From NCBI GenBank assembly GCA_905116865.2, contig CAJHNH020001112.1, positions 1,465,932 through 1,529,931 on the forward strand: a DNA stretch of 64,000 nucleotides. The letters are read 5' to 3'. Numbering within the stretch: the stretch's first letter is position 1; each line of letters opens with the position of its first letter. The translations under genes and the position numbers were made by a program. Shown here piece after piece: positions 11,228 to 63,300 of this stretch. The DNA is from Candidula unifasciata (Eukaryota; Mollusca; Gastropoda; Stylommatophora; Geomitridae). The notes below the pieces were generated by a model, which was not told where the DNA came from, ran no database searches, and saw nothing but the letters and a program-made list of their open reading frames with translations.

Positions 11228-11410
11228 GTTTCTTCCTCTTCTTCATTCACCGGCTGTGAATTCCGGCGGAAGGTCCCGGTTAGTCGTCCGCTTGAACTTT
11301 TGGCTTTTACCAGGACCTGAGTTTTGCGTCTACAACTGTTTTACTGGCTTTTGCCGTTTCCTGCCTCACAGGAAGATGTACTCTGACTTCGAGGGAAGAC
11401 GTCAGTCCTA
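11228..11410 (-). mobile_element. Dispersed repeat family A, copy 3
   Basis: CTTCTTCATTCACCGGCTGT, GGTTAGTCGTCCGCTTGAACTT, CAGGACCTGAG, TTTTACTGGCTT and CTCACAGGAAGATGTACTCTGAC follow the family A order. The 3' half (GTCGACTC... AACCCAC) is absent. It lies directly before repeat family G, copy 2, making a composite of old repeats. Confidence 0.7.
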
Positions 11411-11744
11411 TTTCTGGGATGACTGTGGCCATTGTTTTGTGTGGGTCGAGATGTTACCTTATGTCTGTAGTGACCTCTTTGTCCTTTCTCCACTCCGCCC
11501 CCGGAGTACCCCCTTTGGGGCAGCCCTGTGTGGAACGGTTAGCCCTCAAGGGAAGGCAGGGGCAGATCATTGGCATTCCCCGCCATCCAAGGAGGCTTCC
11601 ATAAAAGCAGAGCCGATACATATCGCTCTGGTTCTGGGCTCACCCAAGGAATCGTCACGTCCTGCACATAACTGCTTAACCTCACAACAGAATTAGGCTT
11701 CCCGCTCGACAACGGCTGCGCCCTCCGGAGATCAGCGAGGAGCA

Positions 11745-12560
11745 GCCCGTGGGTTCTGGACTTAGTGACCACACAAATAGGTACATTCTTCTTCATTGCA
11801 CGTTAGACACCTTTAACGTTGTTTCAACTGTGCCCTTAGCACGACAGTATGGGGACGCATGCTTCACCTGTTTGGTCCCAACACTCGGGCGAGTGGGGCC
11901 AGTGTATACGGACATTTGGACTTTTTTTCTAGTTATGATGATCGGACTTTGAGCTTCCTTGTGTGCAGTAGGATCTGACTTTGTTGGACATAATTACCTA
12001 GCCAGCAGATGAAAGATGTCGTTGTGTACCTCAGCGCGGTGACGACGACGCTGAGGATTGACAGAGGATTTTACGTAGGTAGGATCTGACTGCGAGAAAC
12101 CACCCACAAGCGATGTTACTCGTCTTGGCTGCGGGTAAATCTCTTGGTCAAGGGTTGAGTCTCAGCGGCACAGTTTTCCATTCGCTCCAGAATTTTAACC
12201 AAGAGTTGTCATTTAGTGGTACATTTGCCAAGCAGACTTTACTCATGTACCGAATGAGTTTTGATAGACCTTTCACCCACGCGTTTGGGGGCAGGCTGAT
12301 GAGGACCAGAATTGACATAACACTTCTGGGGGCCGCCAGCTCCGAGATCCCCTGCCAACTCTGTTAATGCTCATTTGAGACATTATCCGTGGCGCACGAC
12401 GGGGACGTGCAGTAGGAGTCTTACACGAGGTTCCATAAAACCAGAACAGTGAAGGACTGGCGCCCTAGTGAGGTACAGAGTATCTCCTTATACACACCAC
12501 ATTAGACTTAACTTTCGCTCACGCCTGTGACCTAAATCACCGCGCCACTGGGGTCATGTG
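11745..12560 (+). repeat. Dispersed repeat family G, copy 2
   Basis: Collinear with 3640-4380 (see shared blocks there). This copy is more G/C-rich and contains 67- and 84-codon frames that are not conserved in copy 1, so they are unlikely to be genes. Confidence 0.65.
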
Positions 12561-12854
12561 TATTTGGTGTGCTTCTTCTCAGACGCCCAGCTCCCAACCT
12601 TCCTGCAATCATTTTTGTTTCCTTTTGTAGCCGTGCTACGACAAATACCCTCATTTAGTTTAATCTGCAATTGCGAAGAAACCTTGCCACTGAGCATCAA
12701 AAAGCCAAGGCACCCGGGACCGGTCTCAATTTGGCTTTCCGGACTAAACCCGCAGGCGCTCGAGGGGCAGGAGACCTTGCTCAGCCACCGGCTGATGCAC
12801 GATACATGTGCTCAGCAGCACGTGTTCACGCGACTGCATAGGTGTGAACGGTAA
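12558..12854 (+). other. Unrecognised 98-codon frame followed by GTAAGT
   Basis: The frame is comparatively G/C-rich at its 3' end and runs up to GTGAACG|GTAAGTCTGG, a good donor-like site at about 12851-12856. I recognise no domain. It could be an exon of an unseen gene or of a transposon, or chance; there is no matching acceptor or partner exon that I can defend. Confidence 0.2.
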
Positions 12855-12859
12855 GTCTG

Positions 12860-14340
12860 GCTTGCTGATGATAATAATGGTGGTACGTTCTATTGTTATC
12901 CCTGAAATTTTCTCTAGTAGTTAGACTGTGTAGAGATATTTCAGTATGTATCATTGCTCGGAGATATTTCATTTTATTGGCACGTTGATGATTGTTAATG
13001 TTTTGTTATTTGTGAACAGCGCTTAGTTGTGTGTTCAGTACAGTAAAATAAACAGCTGTTTAAAGTGATAATTATTTTTTTTATTTGCCTGACTCAATTT
13101 AGAATCTGTAGTCTGTGCACGTGGTTCGTCTGGGTTAATGTAGTCATGTAGTTAGGTTGTTGTGTAACTCACCATAGAGATATCCTTTGTCTGGGCCAAA
13201 CACATTTGATTTCATAGTCCCTGCAGAGAAGAACCTTTGTATTTTCTCTACTTTACTGTTTTTGCTGTTTAGCCGGGAACTATTACTTTTGTCCTAATCC
13301 TAATTTTCTTTAGCATCCTAAATTCGTTTTTTTTTTTTTACTGTTAGCACACTTTATTCCCGTTCCGTTCCTGATTTGTTTTCCTCCAAGCAAATTGGCC
13401 TATAGCCTTTTGTTCCACTGAATCTAACTAAATACCAGTATCCTTCTCTCCATAGCACAAAGTCTGCGCAATATTGTAGAGACTATGTGTTGCCCATGCC
13501 AATTGATCCCTCTCTCTGCCTGCCTTGTTTACTTTAAAGGAGAGGTAACATCAGTACTTTTTTTTGTGTGGGGGGGGGGGGGGGAAAGAAGGCTGCAGAA
13601 GCTGCCAGATCAGAAAAACACTGCTCGTCTCTAGCCTGTCGGAGCTTCCTTCACAGACCAGCTGCCAGCCAAGGCTAAGGGCCTGGTCTGCCCTGCCATA
13701 AAATAAGGTTTTCAGGTTGCATTTTCTCTTCCCAGAATAAGGCTAGTATCCTCCTCAGTGCGCTCCTCGGCCCGAAACCGTTGGCAACGTATGAGATGTT
13801 GGAGGTTGAAGACCACTGGCTTAGATCAACCATTGCATCCATTCTGTGGCATAGCTACGGTTGTGGTAGTTGCGCCAGCTCTTTGGCTTTATGTCCCTAA
13901 CCTATACAGACCACTCCTACCTGTATTTGTCCCATTGTTTTCCTTTCCTTCCGGATGTTCTTTTCTCCTGGGTCATCCTAGATCTGGTTCAGTCTCCTTA
14001 GTATCTTGCCCCTGTGTCCTCTGACCAGTGCGGTATTTAGGCATAAGCTGACTAAGCTACAATTTATGGCCACACAATATCCAGGAACATCATTATTTGT
14101 TGACAAATGCATTTTTTTATGTATGTGAAAAATTGTCTGCATTTGGCATCATGTGTATAGAAAGTGACATATTATGCATCATATTTATTGATGACAGAAT
14201 CAGGGTTTCTGCATTTGGGAAGTCAAGAAAACAAAATATGTTTTCAGTTGTAATGTAGAGCCTTTCAGAGGATTATGTATTATAATCTCTGTGATTATTT
14301 ATTATTAATAACAAATTAACGAGAATATATTTCCATTATC
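12860..14340. other. No recognisable gene or repeat
   Basis: A/T-rich, with a poly(G) tract at about 13570-13584. The 88-codon frame at 13758-14024 has a hydrophobic middle but no family resemblance. Confidence 0.4.
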
Positions 14341-14352
14341 CCTGTATTTAAC

Positions 14353-14356
<4 letters not shown>

Positions 14357-14445
<89 letters not shown>
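14357..14445. repeat. (AT)n microsatellite
   Basis: About 44 uninterrupted AT repeats, self-complementary and able to extrude as a cruciform. Confidence 0.95.
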
Positions 14446-14449
<4 letters not shown>

Positions 14450-14485
14450 TTTCTAAGATTAGCTGAAGTAATTCACAATGGTCTG

Positions 14486-14830
14486 ACTGACTGACTTTCT
14501 ACCCCACCAGGACATCACACAAGTGATAAACACCTGATGACACAAAGTGCCACCATGTGGATGAGGATCACCGTGGAGAGGTCCCAGAAACCGCGTTCAG
14601 ACAATTGGCCATATTTATGGCCTGCCTATATTGCGGCCCCTGGCAAAAGCCAGGGTGGAACTTCAAATAACAAAAAAATTCCTCCTAACAAGGACGTAAG
14701 GATTATGGTTCACAATGGTTGGGGCTTTATACAACTCAGGACCTCATCAAAGATTTTGAATGTCAAAGTTATGACAAAAATTGTGTTTCTTTCAGTAGCT
14801 GTGTGGATTTTTTCATTTTTTCAGTAGTAT
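14486..14830 (+). repeat. Dispersed repeat family E, copy 1
   Basis: Landmarks: CCCACCAGGACATCACAC, GACACAAAGTGCCACCATG, GGTCCCAGAAACC, and further on AAAGATTTTGAATGTCAAA. The same blocks occur at 42015-42200 (plus), 46862-47035 (minus) and 57115-57260 (minus), and the last block at 50316-50390. I see no coding capacity; the class is unknown. Confidence 0.6.
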
Positions 14831-14849
14831 AGATGAAGGTAAGGTAAAG

Positions 14850-15140
14850 GTAAAGTCGTGAGATGTGAACCAGCGTCATTGCACATGGTTTTAAACCATG
14901 AGTGCTCTGCCACCAGTACGGACAGCTGATATGCATTGTCCGCCTGTGTCACCGCTCGCACGTAACTCTGTAGCTACAGCGACGGTGCTCCATTTACCCC
15001 AGAGTATCACTCCGGTACCAATTTCCTAGAGGCTGGGTGAACCCCGGGAGCGGCCCGGTTTCGAACACCGACCGTGGCTGCAGCAAGTCGCAGCTGGATT
15101 TGAAAGCGAGCTTCTTATCGACTGAGCTCACCGACTTCAT
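14850..15140 (-). mobile_element. tRNA-derived SINE
   Basis: On the minus strand the head reads GGTGAGCTCAGTCGATAAG (A-box-like) and, downstream, GGTGTTCGAAACCGGG (B box). The promoter boxes sit at the 5' end as in tRNA-derived SINEs; the spacing is long, so this is a diverged copy. It is not an intact tRNA. Confidence 0.55.
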
Positions 15141-15149
15141 TGATAGATG

Positions 15150-18100
15150 AAGACAGAAAAGATGATAAAAGTCTTTTTTCACATTCACCAGTAAACAGAC
15201 ATGATGGGAATAATCCCTCATGGATTTCGCCATTACCACAATGTCTCTTAACATCACGTGTAAGGCAGTAAAGTTGTACATATGAGACCAGTGCAGACCT
15301 AAGATCCAGTCATGTATCTTCGACCAAACTGAGTACCATGGGTACTTGGTATAATTGTCTGTTGATGTTATATTATATATTAGATTGATGTCAGATGCTT
15401 AGGAACTCAAATAAGTAGAACTCCAATGTTATCTTTTACACTATCCTCTGGAAAGGTGCCAATCATCAATGTTATCTTTTGTGTTCACAACATGCACTCC
15501 TTAGTCAGTAGTTAAATTCTGTCCAATGGCTAATTTCATGTCTGAATCATTTAACTCGACTTCCATTTTGTCAGAAATGTGTTCTGTATATTCATGTTTT
15601 CTGGCTTTTTAGAATTTGACAACTTGATTTTGTTACATAAAAAGCTTCTTTTGGCATTATTCTTCTTCTTGATTTTCATCTTTTGCTTCTGCTTCTGTTT
15701 CTTTACTCCTTCTTTTACCTCTTCACTGATTTTATCTTTTCTTGTTCTTTGTCTACCATGGGCATTACATTGTTCTCCTAAGAATGTCTTTCAGATACGG
15801 TGGACAGCCAAAATTATTATTTAAATTGTAATTTAGCAGATAAAATAATCAGTAAAGATCAACACACATGAATTTGGTCAACAGTGAAGTATAATTGCAC
15901 AGCAAACAAACAACACATTCGTTATCATCAGCTGTTTAACAAATCAGGATTTTAACAACTGGTTAAATAATTTGTCTTCGCTATTAATAAACCATTGCCC
16001 ATGAATAATGCATAATTTTTGTTACCAGGGAATTTTGAAATTCAGTTAAGATTGCATAGAAGTTGCAAAATATGGTTTATAGCAGAAAGATGAGAACATC
16101 ATGATAACAATTAGGAGCTTTCGGCAGAAATTAACTCAAAGAGGAGAACTTATTACCCGCACAAGAAAAAAAAACTAATTTTGCATTTTTTAAACATGAC
16201 ATAAGAAAGATAAAATAAGACAACAGAGAAGTCTCAGGGGGAAAAGTCAGATGGAGCATGAGAGAGAGAGATTCGAGAGAGATCTGAGGGAGAGAGATGG
16301 AGAGAGAGATAAAGAATGTTGGACAGTTAAGTACCAAGTCATGCATGAACATGTGTATTAAAAAAAACAAATGACAGCAGGCGGGACAGAAAGACTTGGA
16401 AAGACATGATTACCAATGCCACACTGCATAGGCTTTGAGAAACAGAAGTTACAAGAAGCCACATCATGGAATTTGTCAAGCACTCTGCCTGTCCCACGTT
16501 TTCCCCATTGCTTCTTACATCCTTAGCCAACGAATAGATCTTCTCATCTTTTGCAGCTCATTTTCTTTGGCAAACACTAGCAGCAGTACAATAGGAATGT
16601 TACTCTTCGACTTCTTTAATTTGCTGAAATAAATTATCTACATCTGCAATTTTTGTCTCTTGTACAAACTCCACTGTCTTTTTTAGTTCATCCAATGGTC
16701 TGTAAAATTTACTTTCCACTGTTGTTCTTTAGGCCTAAAGATTTGTCTTAATATGTCCTTGGAATATGTTTTTCTGATGTCTGGGGTAACACACCACATA
16801 TGCACATGGATTATGCACCAGTTTTTAATTTTGTATATACCTCAATGCAGGTTGTAAGATTATATGAATGATATGATAAACTTTAACTTCTCCTGGGACC
16901 TAGTATGGAGAGATTTCTTAACAAATTATTAAATACACATGTTATTCCATTCATTAGATTTTTAACAACGGATGCATAAACTGCTAATGAGAACACAAAT
17001 GTATCTGGAGTTTGGTTTTATAAATAATTTTTGAAAATATTTTTAATTAAATTGAGAAAAAAACATATTAGTACAACAAGCACAAATGCATTGAATCTAA
17101 AATCAGCTGGATTCCTCTGAAGCTTCCTCCCCCCCCCCCCCCCCCCCCCCCACCACTGCACATTGAAAACCACTGTCCTCGTTAACGATAAACTGTATCT
17201 TCCAATGAATGCCTTAGATGACAGTAGCAAAATGTTTCCACCAACGATTGCTTGCCTTTGTTTAAATCAACATTTGAATAATCTTTCTTTTGTTTGCTTC
17301 TTCTTCCTGTATGTTGTCTGGATAGTTTTTGCTCTGGACATAATTACATTATATCTGATCACAGAGAATTTGCAACATTGATGACTTTCAATCAATACAA
17401 CTGACCTTCTTTTTGGTAGATGCATTCACCTTCTCTGTTTGCTCTAAGCAATATCTACTTTATGCTGCTTGGCATAACAATCTATCAGATAATGGATAGC
17501 TGAGCCAGGGCTCTCTCGGCTGCTGGGTATGCTGTCATACTGTGAGAAGTCTCAGGTTGTCAGTTGACTCCTTCAATTCCTTTTCCTCTAGGTCTAGCTC
17601 TACATCTCAGTGTTTCCATTAACCCCTTGTAACACTGTTAGCTTCTTTTCATGACCTGTTGTTTTGTTTATACAGAATTTATTTGTTTATATACAATTTA
17701 TAGAGTAGTTTTTGAGTGTGAAGATTTAAATCCCTACCAGTTAGCTGGATCTGTTACATTTTCAATCTTAACAGAACACAGTTTGACACTTATGAATGTA
17801 TCTTCACACATTTCTCTCATTTACTAATCGATTTCAGTCATCTACTCTTAAAAAACTTGCTCACGTTATACCCACCTAAGCAGGCTAGCAGTTGCACAAA
17901 TAGAATCATCTCTTCCTAACAAGCATAATCGAATTTTACACCCACCTAACTTCCAAGAATTGCCAGAACAGAAACACCTCTTTCTGTCAAACCTTTTGTT
18001 TTTCATGCTATATCTAACTTCCAAACAGTTGCACAGTTAGAACAGAATCGGGTTTTACCCTGGCAGTACGCAACAGTACATAGTACTGGTGTTTTTTTTT
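15150..18100. other. 3' flank of the tubulin gene, nothing recognised
   Basis: About 2.9 kb of A/T-rich sequence. I see a GA-rich stretch at 16258-16315 and a 23-bp poly(C) run at 17129-17151, but no coding sequence. Around 17500-17580 there is a weak tRNA-like block (CAGGTTGTCAGTTGACTCC) that I do not call. Confidence 0.45.
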
Positions 18101-18110
18101 AGGCATCATT

Positions 18111-18116
18111 TTTATT
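18111..18116 (-). promoter_or_regulatory. Candidate poly(A) signal AATAAA of the tubulin gene
   Basis: The first AATAAA on the minus strand after the stop codon, about 385 nt downstream; I found no ATTAAA nearer. If used, the 3' UTR is about 400 nt. Confidence 0.5.
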
Positions 18117-18500
18117 CAGTGCTACTGTAATAGACACTTTGTGGTGAATATGTCTATGAAAAAGCAACGGTTAGAATTGCATCTTCCTATCAAAGCTCAT
18201 TTGACTATGCTTATCTAGCTCCCAACATAGGCATCTTCTAGTCAAATTGTATTAGTAAGCCTTCAACATGTGCAGAACTCAGTCACATTTTGCAATCAAA
18301 TTTCATTACAGTATGCCTTTTTAGCTCCGAATATTCACAAAACACATAATTCTATCACTCTTCTTTATACTATACCAGCTTAAGCTGCCGACGATTACAT
18401 AAATAGAATCACACCTCCCTGTCACGCTTTCTCTTAAATAATGTCTGCATTAATATGAATATAAATTGCCGTCTCCTTTTATGCTCCTGAGACACTCACC

Positions 18501-58353
<39,853 letters not shown>

Positions 58354-58601
58354 GATGATGACGTCGGGATGAAACCTTGAAGTATAAATATAACACTACC
58401 AACAAATTACAACCGCGTGTTGTTAACCGAATTGTTCAAAGCACAACAAAATAAACGTATCCCTGCTGACTGGTCTGAGCGTTCACAGATATCCGAAAAG
58501 ATGTTCCCTGGTGACTACAGCTAAGATATATTATCGTCGAAACTCGTTCTAGCTGGTCTCACGTCTACGGTGATGAGGTTAGAAGTGAGATGCCTGGTGT
58601 T
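58354..58601 (-). other. Predicted 5' UTR of the tubulin gene
   Basis: About 245 nt between the TATA-predicted start and the ATG, free of upstream ATG codons. The 5' boundary is an estimate (about 30 nt below the TATA box). Confidence 0.5.
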
Positions 58602-58623
58602 TTTCTCAGGCCTGGGTCCCGCG

Positions 58624-58631
58624 TTTTTATA
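58624..58631 (-). promoter_or_regulatory. TATA box of the tubulin promoter
   Basis: CAGGTATAAAAACGCGGG on the minus strand: TATAAAAA followed by a G/C-rich stretch. The expected start lies near 58595-58602. A weaker TATTTATA at about 58384-58391 is too close to the ATG to serve. Confidence 0.7.
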
Positions 58632-58729
58632 CCTGACCTAGCTTCAGCTTCCGGCCGCATTTCGTGACTGGGCACTTTGAACTTCTGACTGACAGGGGCG
58701 CGGTAACCTTCAGCTTGGACACCTTGAGC

Positions 58730-58750
58730 GCCTCTCCCCCCCCCCCCCCA
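58730..58750. repeat. Poly(C) tract upstream of the promoter
   Basis: Interrupted C run, about 100 bp upstream of the TATA box. Confidence 0.8.
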
Positions 58751-58799
58751 AAGTTGATTGATAAGAAGACTAGGTGCCTACAGTCCCCCGTAACTTTTA

Positions 58800-58930
58800 T
58801 AGACGACTGGCATCTTTCCAGACTATCGTGTTATATGAGGATGCATGGGACTAAGAGGCGATGGCGAGTGTGACTAGCAAGACTCGCCCGCTTTGAAAAA
58901 AAGTCTTCAACAATTACAGGATTTCAGGAC
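58800..58930 (+). repeat. Dispersed repeat family H, copy 2
   Basis: Matches 11090-11215 (GGCGATGGCGAGTGTGACTA, GCAAGACTCG, then CAATTACA and GGATTTCA). Confidence 0.6.
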
Positions 58931-59350
58931 CTTCGTTGTGAACATTTGTATTCGTGTGTTTCTTCTACTTCGCTCAGCTCTCATCCTTTCTGCAATCATT
59001 TTTCCTTCCTGATCTGCCTCTTCCGCATAACACGGTCCATGATTTTTTGTTCCGAGTCCACCTCAGTACATGTATCAGTTATGTCCCACTTGCACACATA
59101 TTTATATCGTTGTAGATGTCGGCCTCGACATCTCATATGATGAGAAAAAGAGCACTCGAAAATATCGCGACGACTGGAAACATCACTGGCAGACAAGACA
59201 GAGGCAGACCAAGAAAAACGATGATGGGTGACAATGGCATGGAGGAATATCATCGGAGGAATTGATCCAGAACAACACAGGACGAGATCTGTGGAAATGC
59301 TTGAACCCCTACGTCAGCTGGCAAGGCACCTGGCGATGATGAAATCACTT
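58931..59350 (+). mobile_element. LINE family F 3' end
   Basis: Broken frames around 59160-59300 give ENIATTGNITGRQDRGRPRK, then a short run to CTGGCAAGGCACCTGGCGATG, which is the 3' end seen in reverse at 46333 and 49083. The upstream part (58930-59150) is uncertain. Confidence 0.55.
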
Positions 59351-59611
59351 GACACACACAGATTATAATGGCGCCCCTGTGTTCGTGGGGCACATGGGCA
59401 AGTTCCCAGTAGGCCCATGTGTAAAGACACGACCTCCTTCAGCTTTTAAGGAGACGGAGGTGCATTAAGACAGCTCTGCACTAAAGCCCTCCCCATCTCT
59501 AGAAAATAAGAGTGACTTAGTCACTCTCCTCTCTCTGCACCCACCCCCCCCCCCCCCAGTGATTTCTTTGTGTCGCCGCTTCTGATAACCTGAAACCGTA
59601 ACATGGTTGAG

Positions 59612-60151
59612 TGAGTGATTGTTAGACCTGACACATTGTCTTCTGTGTGTGTATGTGTGTGTGTGATTGTTAGACCTAACACATTGTCTTCTCTGTGTGT
59701 GTGCGATTGTTAGACCTGACACATTGTCTTCTGTGTGTGTGATTGTTAGACTTGACACATTATCTATCTTCTGTGTGTGTATGTGTGTGTGTGATTGTTA
59801 GACCTGACACATTCTCTTCTCTCTATGTGTGTGTGTGTGTGTGATTGTTAGACCTGACACATTATCTTCTGTAGGTGTGATTGTTAGACCTGACACATTA
59901 TCTTCTGTGTGTGTGATTGTTAGACTTGACACATTATCTTCTGTGTGTGTGTGATTGTTAAACCTGACACATTGTCTTCTCTGTGTGTGATTGTTAGACT
60001 TGACACATTATCTTCTGTGTGTGTGTGTGTGCGATTGTTAGACCTGACACATTGTCTTCTGTGTGTGTGATTGTTAGACTTGACACATTATCTTCTGTGT
60101 GTGTGTATGGGTGTGTGATTCTTAGAACTGACACATTCTCTTCTCTCTCTC

Positions 60152-60194
<43 letters not shown>

Positions 60195-60510
60195 TTGTTG
60201 GACCTGACACATTATCTTCTGTGTGTGTGATTGTTAGACCTGACACATTATCTTCTGTGTGTGTGATTGTTAGACCTGACACATTATCTTCTGTGTGTGT
60301 GATTGTTAGACCTGACACATTATCTTCTGTGTGTGTGATTGTTAGACTTGACACATTATCTTCTGTGTGTGTGTGTGATTGTTGAACCTGATACATTGTC
60401 TTCTGTGTGCGTGATTGTTAGTACTTACACATCATCTTCAGTGTGTGAGTTGGTGATTGTTAGACCTCACACATTATATTATGTGTGTTGATTGTTAAAC
60501 ATGACACATC
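59612..60510. repeat. Minisatellite of about 35 bp, 1 kb upstream of the promoter
   Basis: About 20 units of GATTGTTAGACCTGACACATTATCTTCT followed by a variable GT run. Unit length varies with the GT count. On the minus strand most units read AGAAGATAATGTGTCAGGTC. Confidence 0.95.
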
Positions 60511-61830
60511 GGCCTCATCAGTCATCTTCGTACTCATACTTGATGAAAAAGAGTGGTCATCAACATCTTGATGGACAACACACACAGACAGGACACATCT
60601 GCGTGCGTGTGATTGTTAGACACGACACCCTATCTACTGTGTGTGTGTGTGTGTATGATTGTGGGACCCGACATATCATCTTCTGTGTCTGTATTATGTG
60701 TCATAGTATCTGAAGTCATTGAAGATAAGGGGATGGAGGTGGACATGGATGGACGGATGGATAGATAACTGGGTTATATGGAGGTGGGTAGACGGTTGGA
60801 TGGGTAGCTAGAATGATTTGTCTGTGCTTATGTGGCTTGAGGGGCCGACTGAACGTTGAACGGTTGATTTGGTAAAGGTTAACTCGAAGAGGCATGTTGG
60901 TATAGATTGGTTTGGTTAGGTGGGTGCATAAGTAAATTGATTCAGACAGCAAAAGCCAACCTATAGCAGGGTCTCCCGCACAAAGAACAATGTAGGTTTA
61001 TTAAAGGGGTGGTGTGGAAGGTAAGTGGGAGGGGGGGGGGGGTCCTCTCAGATTCTCTGAGGGATGGGAGACCATGGGGTGTAAGCGGCTGCTTCGTTAA
61101 AAACTTTTAGTGCGGGACCTTATGGGGTCGGGGGCGGGGCAAACCTTGTTTAAGCAAATAATAATAATAATTTGAGCTCTAGAAGTATTGCTGCAGATAT
61201 CATCAGCCTCCCTTCATCTTTATGATTGGCCTTCTCTTTCCATAAGATGACTCCAAGTGTTTGTAGGTTTACCCATATATATTTTTTCGCCGTCTTCTTG
61301 ATCTGACTCTTAGTCTACGACAGGGCTGTTCAACTAACTTTACTCAAGGGTCAACAATTGTAAAAATGGGAATCGTCACGGACTACACAGGCCTCGGAGC
61401 CTCTACAGCCATTCAACTCCCTTGTGTAAACAGTTTTAAATTAATTGTAGGTGACCTCGAGTTGCCTCATCGCGTAATTCCCGGTTTCAGAAGTTGAGGT
61501 TAAAGTAACGGTAATCTCCCCAAATAGAGTAGGTCACTTTTCATTCACAAGTTTGTTGGGCTGGTCTTTTTTCTTGAAGGTTACGGATGTGTCCCGCTCT
61601 GCTGTTTGCTTTCGATCTTGTCTTGCATTTACGTTTTCATTAAGCAACCGAGAACCCCCTTTTTTCTCTCGTTTTTTTTTTTTTTTTTTTTTTTTTTTCT
61701 CTTCCTTCCCTCCATTCCCCTTCCTCTTTTTGTTCGACCCCTTTATCCAACCACCCCGTCTCCCCTCCAGCAGTGGAGTTTCCATACAGTGGCACAGTGG
61801 ATAGAAACGTAAACATGTCAGACACACGCA
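60511..61830. other. Upstream flank, no recognisable gene
   Basis: Contains poly(G) at about 61028-61041 and a T-run at 61670-61696. Frames across the T-run on both strands are artefacts. No family recognised. Confidence 0.4.
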
Positions 61831-63300
61831 ACAGCTAAAGAGACCTCAGGTGCCGCCACACACTCTGACGCGACTAGTCCTACAAAGTAAGGACGTCCCA
61901 GACTAACTAACTTAACCTCGATTAAAGCCACATGCTTATCAGGCCCATTGTCTTGATAACACTAGCATGTATGCTCTGAGCTCAGAATATCCTCCGACCC
62001 TTGCACACTTTACGAAAAAAGGCCAGTCCTCGAGGTGAAATTATAGCGAGCCCATGATCAACTGGTTTCGCTAGTCTCTGCATTACATCTAGGGTTGACA
62101 CAGTCTATGCAGCAACATACAAACGGCGATACTAGTAACAAACGAACGCTATCGCTAATTTAACGGACAACAACGATGAAAGCGTTACATGGTACACCCC
62201 TTAAGTACACCAACTGTACGAAGAATGAGTACATAAGACATGGCTCTCGCCACGTTAACTAAAATCGATTACTAGCGGTGCAGCGGTATGAACACTCCTC
62301 GGTAAGGAAGCAGAATTATTTTTATTGCGTGTTAGTCTAGGATCTAGTACTAGGGTTAGAATCTATAAAGCATGGAATACAGCTCAGTGTGTGAGCTAAC
62401 GAACGCGGGTCCCCATTCCCCACACCTCGAGGCATCGCCCGCCGCTGGCACGAAACGACACCCGGCGGCGCCTAGCCCATCGAACCGTCTCTCCCGACTA
62501 GGCACTGAGGCTGTCCTCTATACCTACGTCACGTCGTCCCCAACCCCCACATCCGGTCGCACGAAATGACCCATAGCACTACGATACAGTATATCAGGAA
62601 TGCGTGGTAGGGCCACCTTAAAACAACGAGTACTAAACCGTAGGTCGCCTATAAGATAGCTTACAGCGAGGAAGAGTCTTGACTCCCATTGCTGAAAAAC
62701 GAGGTTTCACACCGTCTTAGACAGTAAGCAGAAGTCAAATGTAACACATTCAGACCGTAGCACGCATAACATGTTAGTAGGACTCTACAGGATACATGTT
62801 CACCAGTCGACTCACCACCCTATCGCTTGTTACGGCACACGCACGCCAGCAAGCCGTAACATTTAAAAAGCCTAGTCAGTGTGAACCATGTATGCTAGCT
62901 CAGAGTACGAATTTATACACGGATTAAAGTGCTACAATATCTTGATGCTCATTGCGGAGTCATGAATGAAGAAATAGACGTCGATAATCATAGTATCGAA
63001 GTCTCCTTAAATATAGCCTACGTAGTCGCGATTGTAGTGTAGTCTAATTACGATGCCTACACGTTCAACAAAACCACCAGCCACTTGCCATAGTGCATTG
63101 TTTACGGGCCATTCGTAACTGCCGTGCACCTTCAGGTCACAGCTATCCTATTCGATGCAATATCCAGCTGCGCAGGGGACTCGTTTCGAGAAATCACCCG
63201 CGCCTACCCGACAGACATTAGGTTGATTCGATGATCATGAAATTTCTAGATCTGTGACTTCTGCTCATCCACCAAGATCTAAGTATCCCCTGACCAGCAC
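61831..63300. other. Repeat-poor, CpG-rich stretch without genes
   Basis: About 1.47 kb with no tandem repeat, no long homopolymer (longest run seen about six) and frequent CpG (for example 14 in 62401-62520). Frames are short: the longest is 65 codons (62372-62569) with no domain. A tRNA-like GCGGTGCAGCGGTATGAAC near 62274 has no B box at the right distance. Confidence 0.5.

Noticed and set aside
61831..63300. Bacterial or viral insert as an explanation for the CpG-rich block
   Set aside because: No long ORF, no ribosome-binding or viral signature can be seen; composition alone is not enough.
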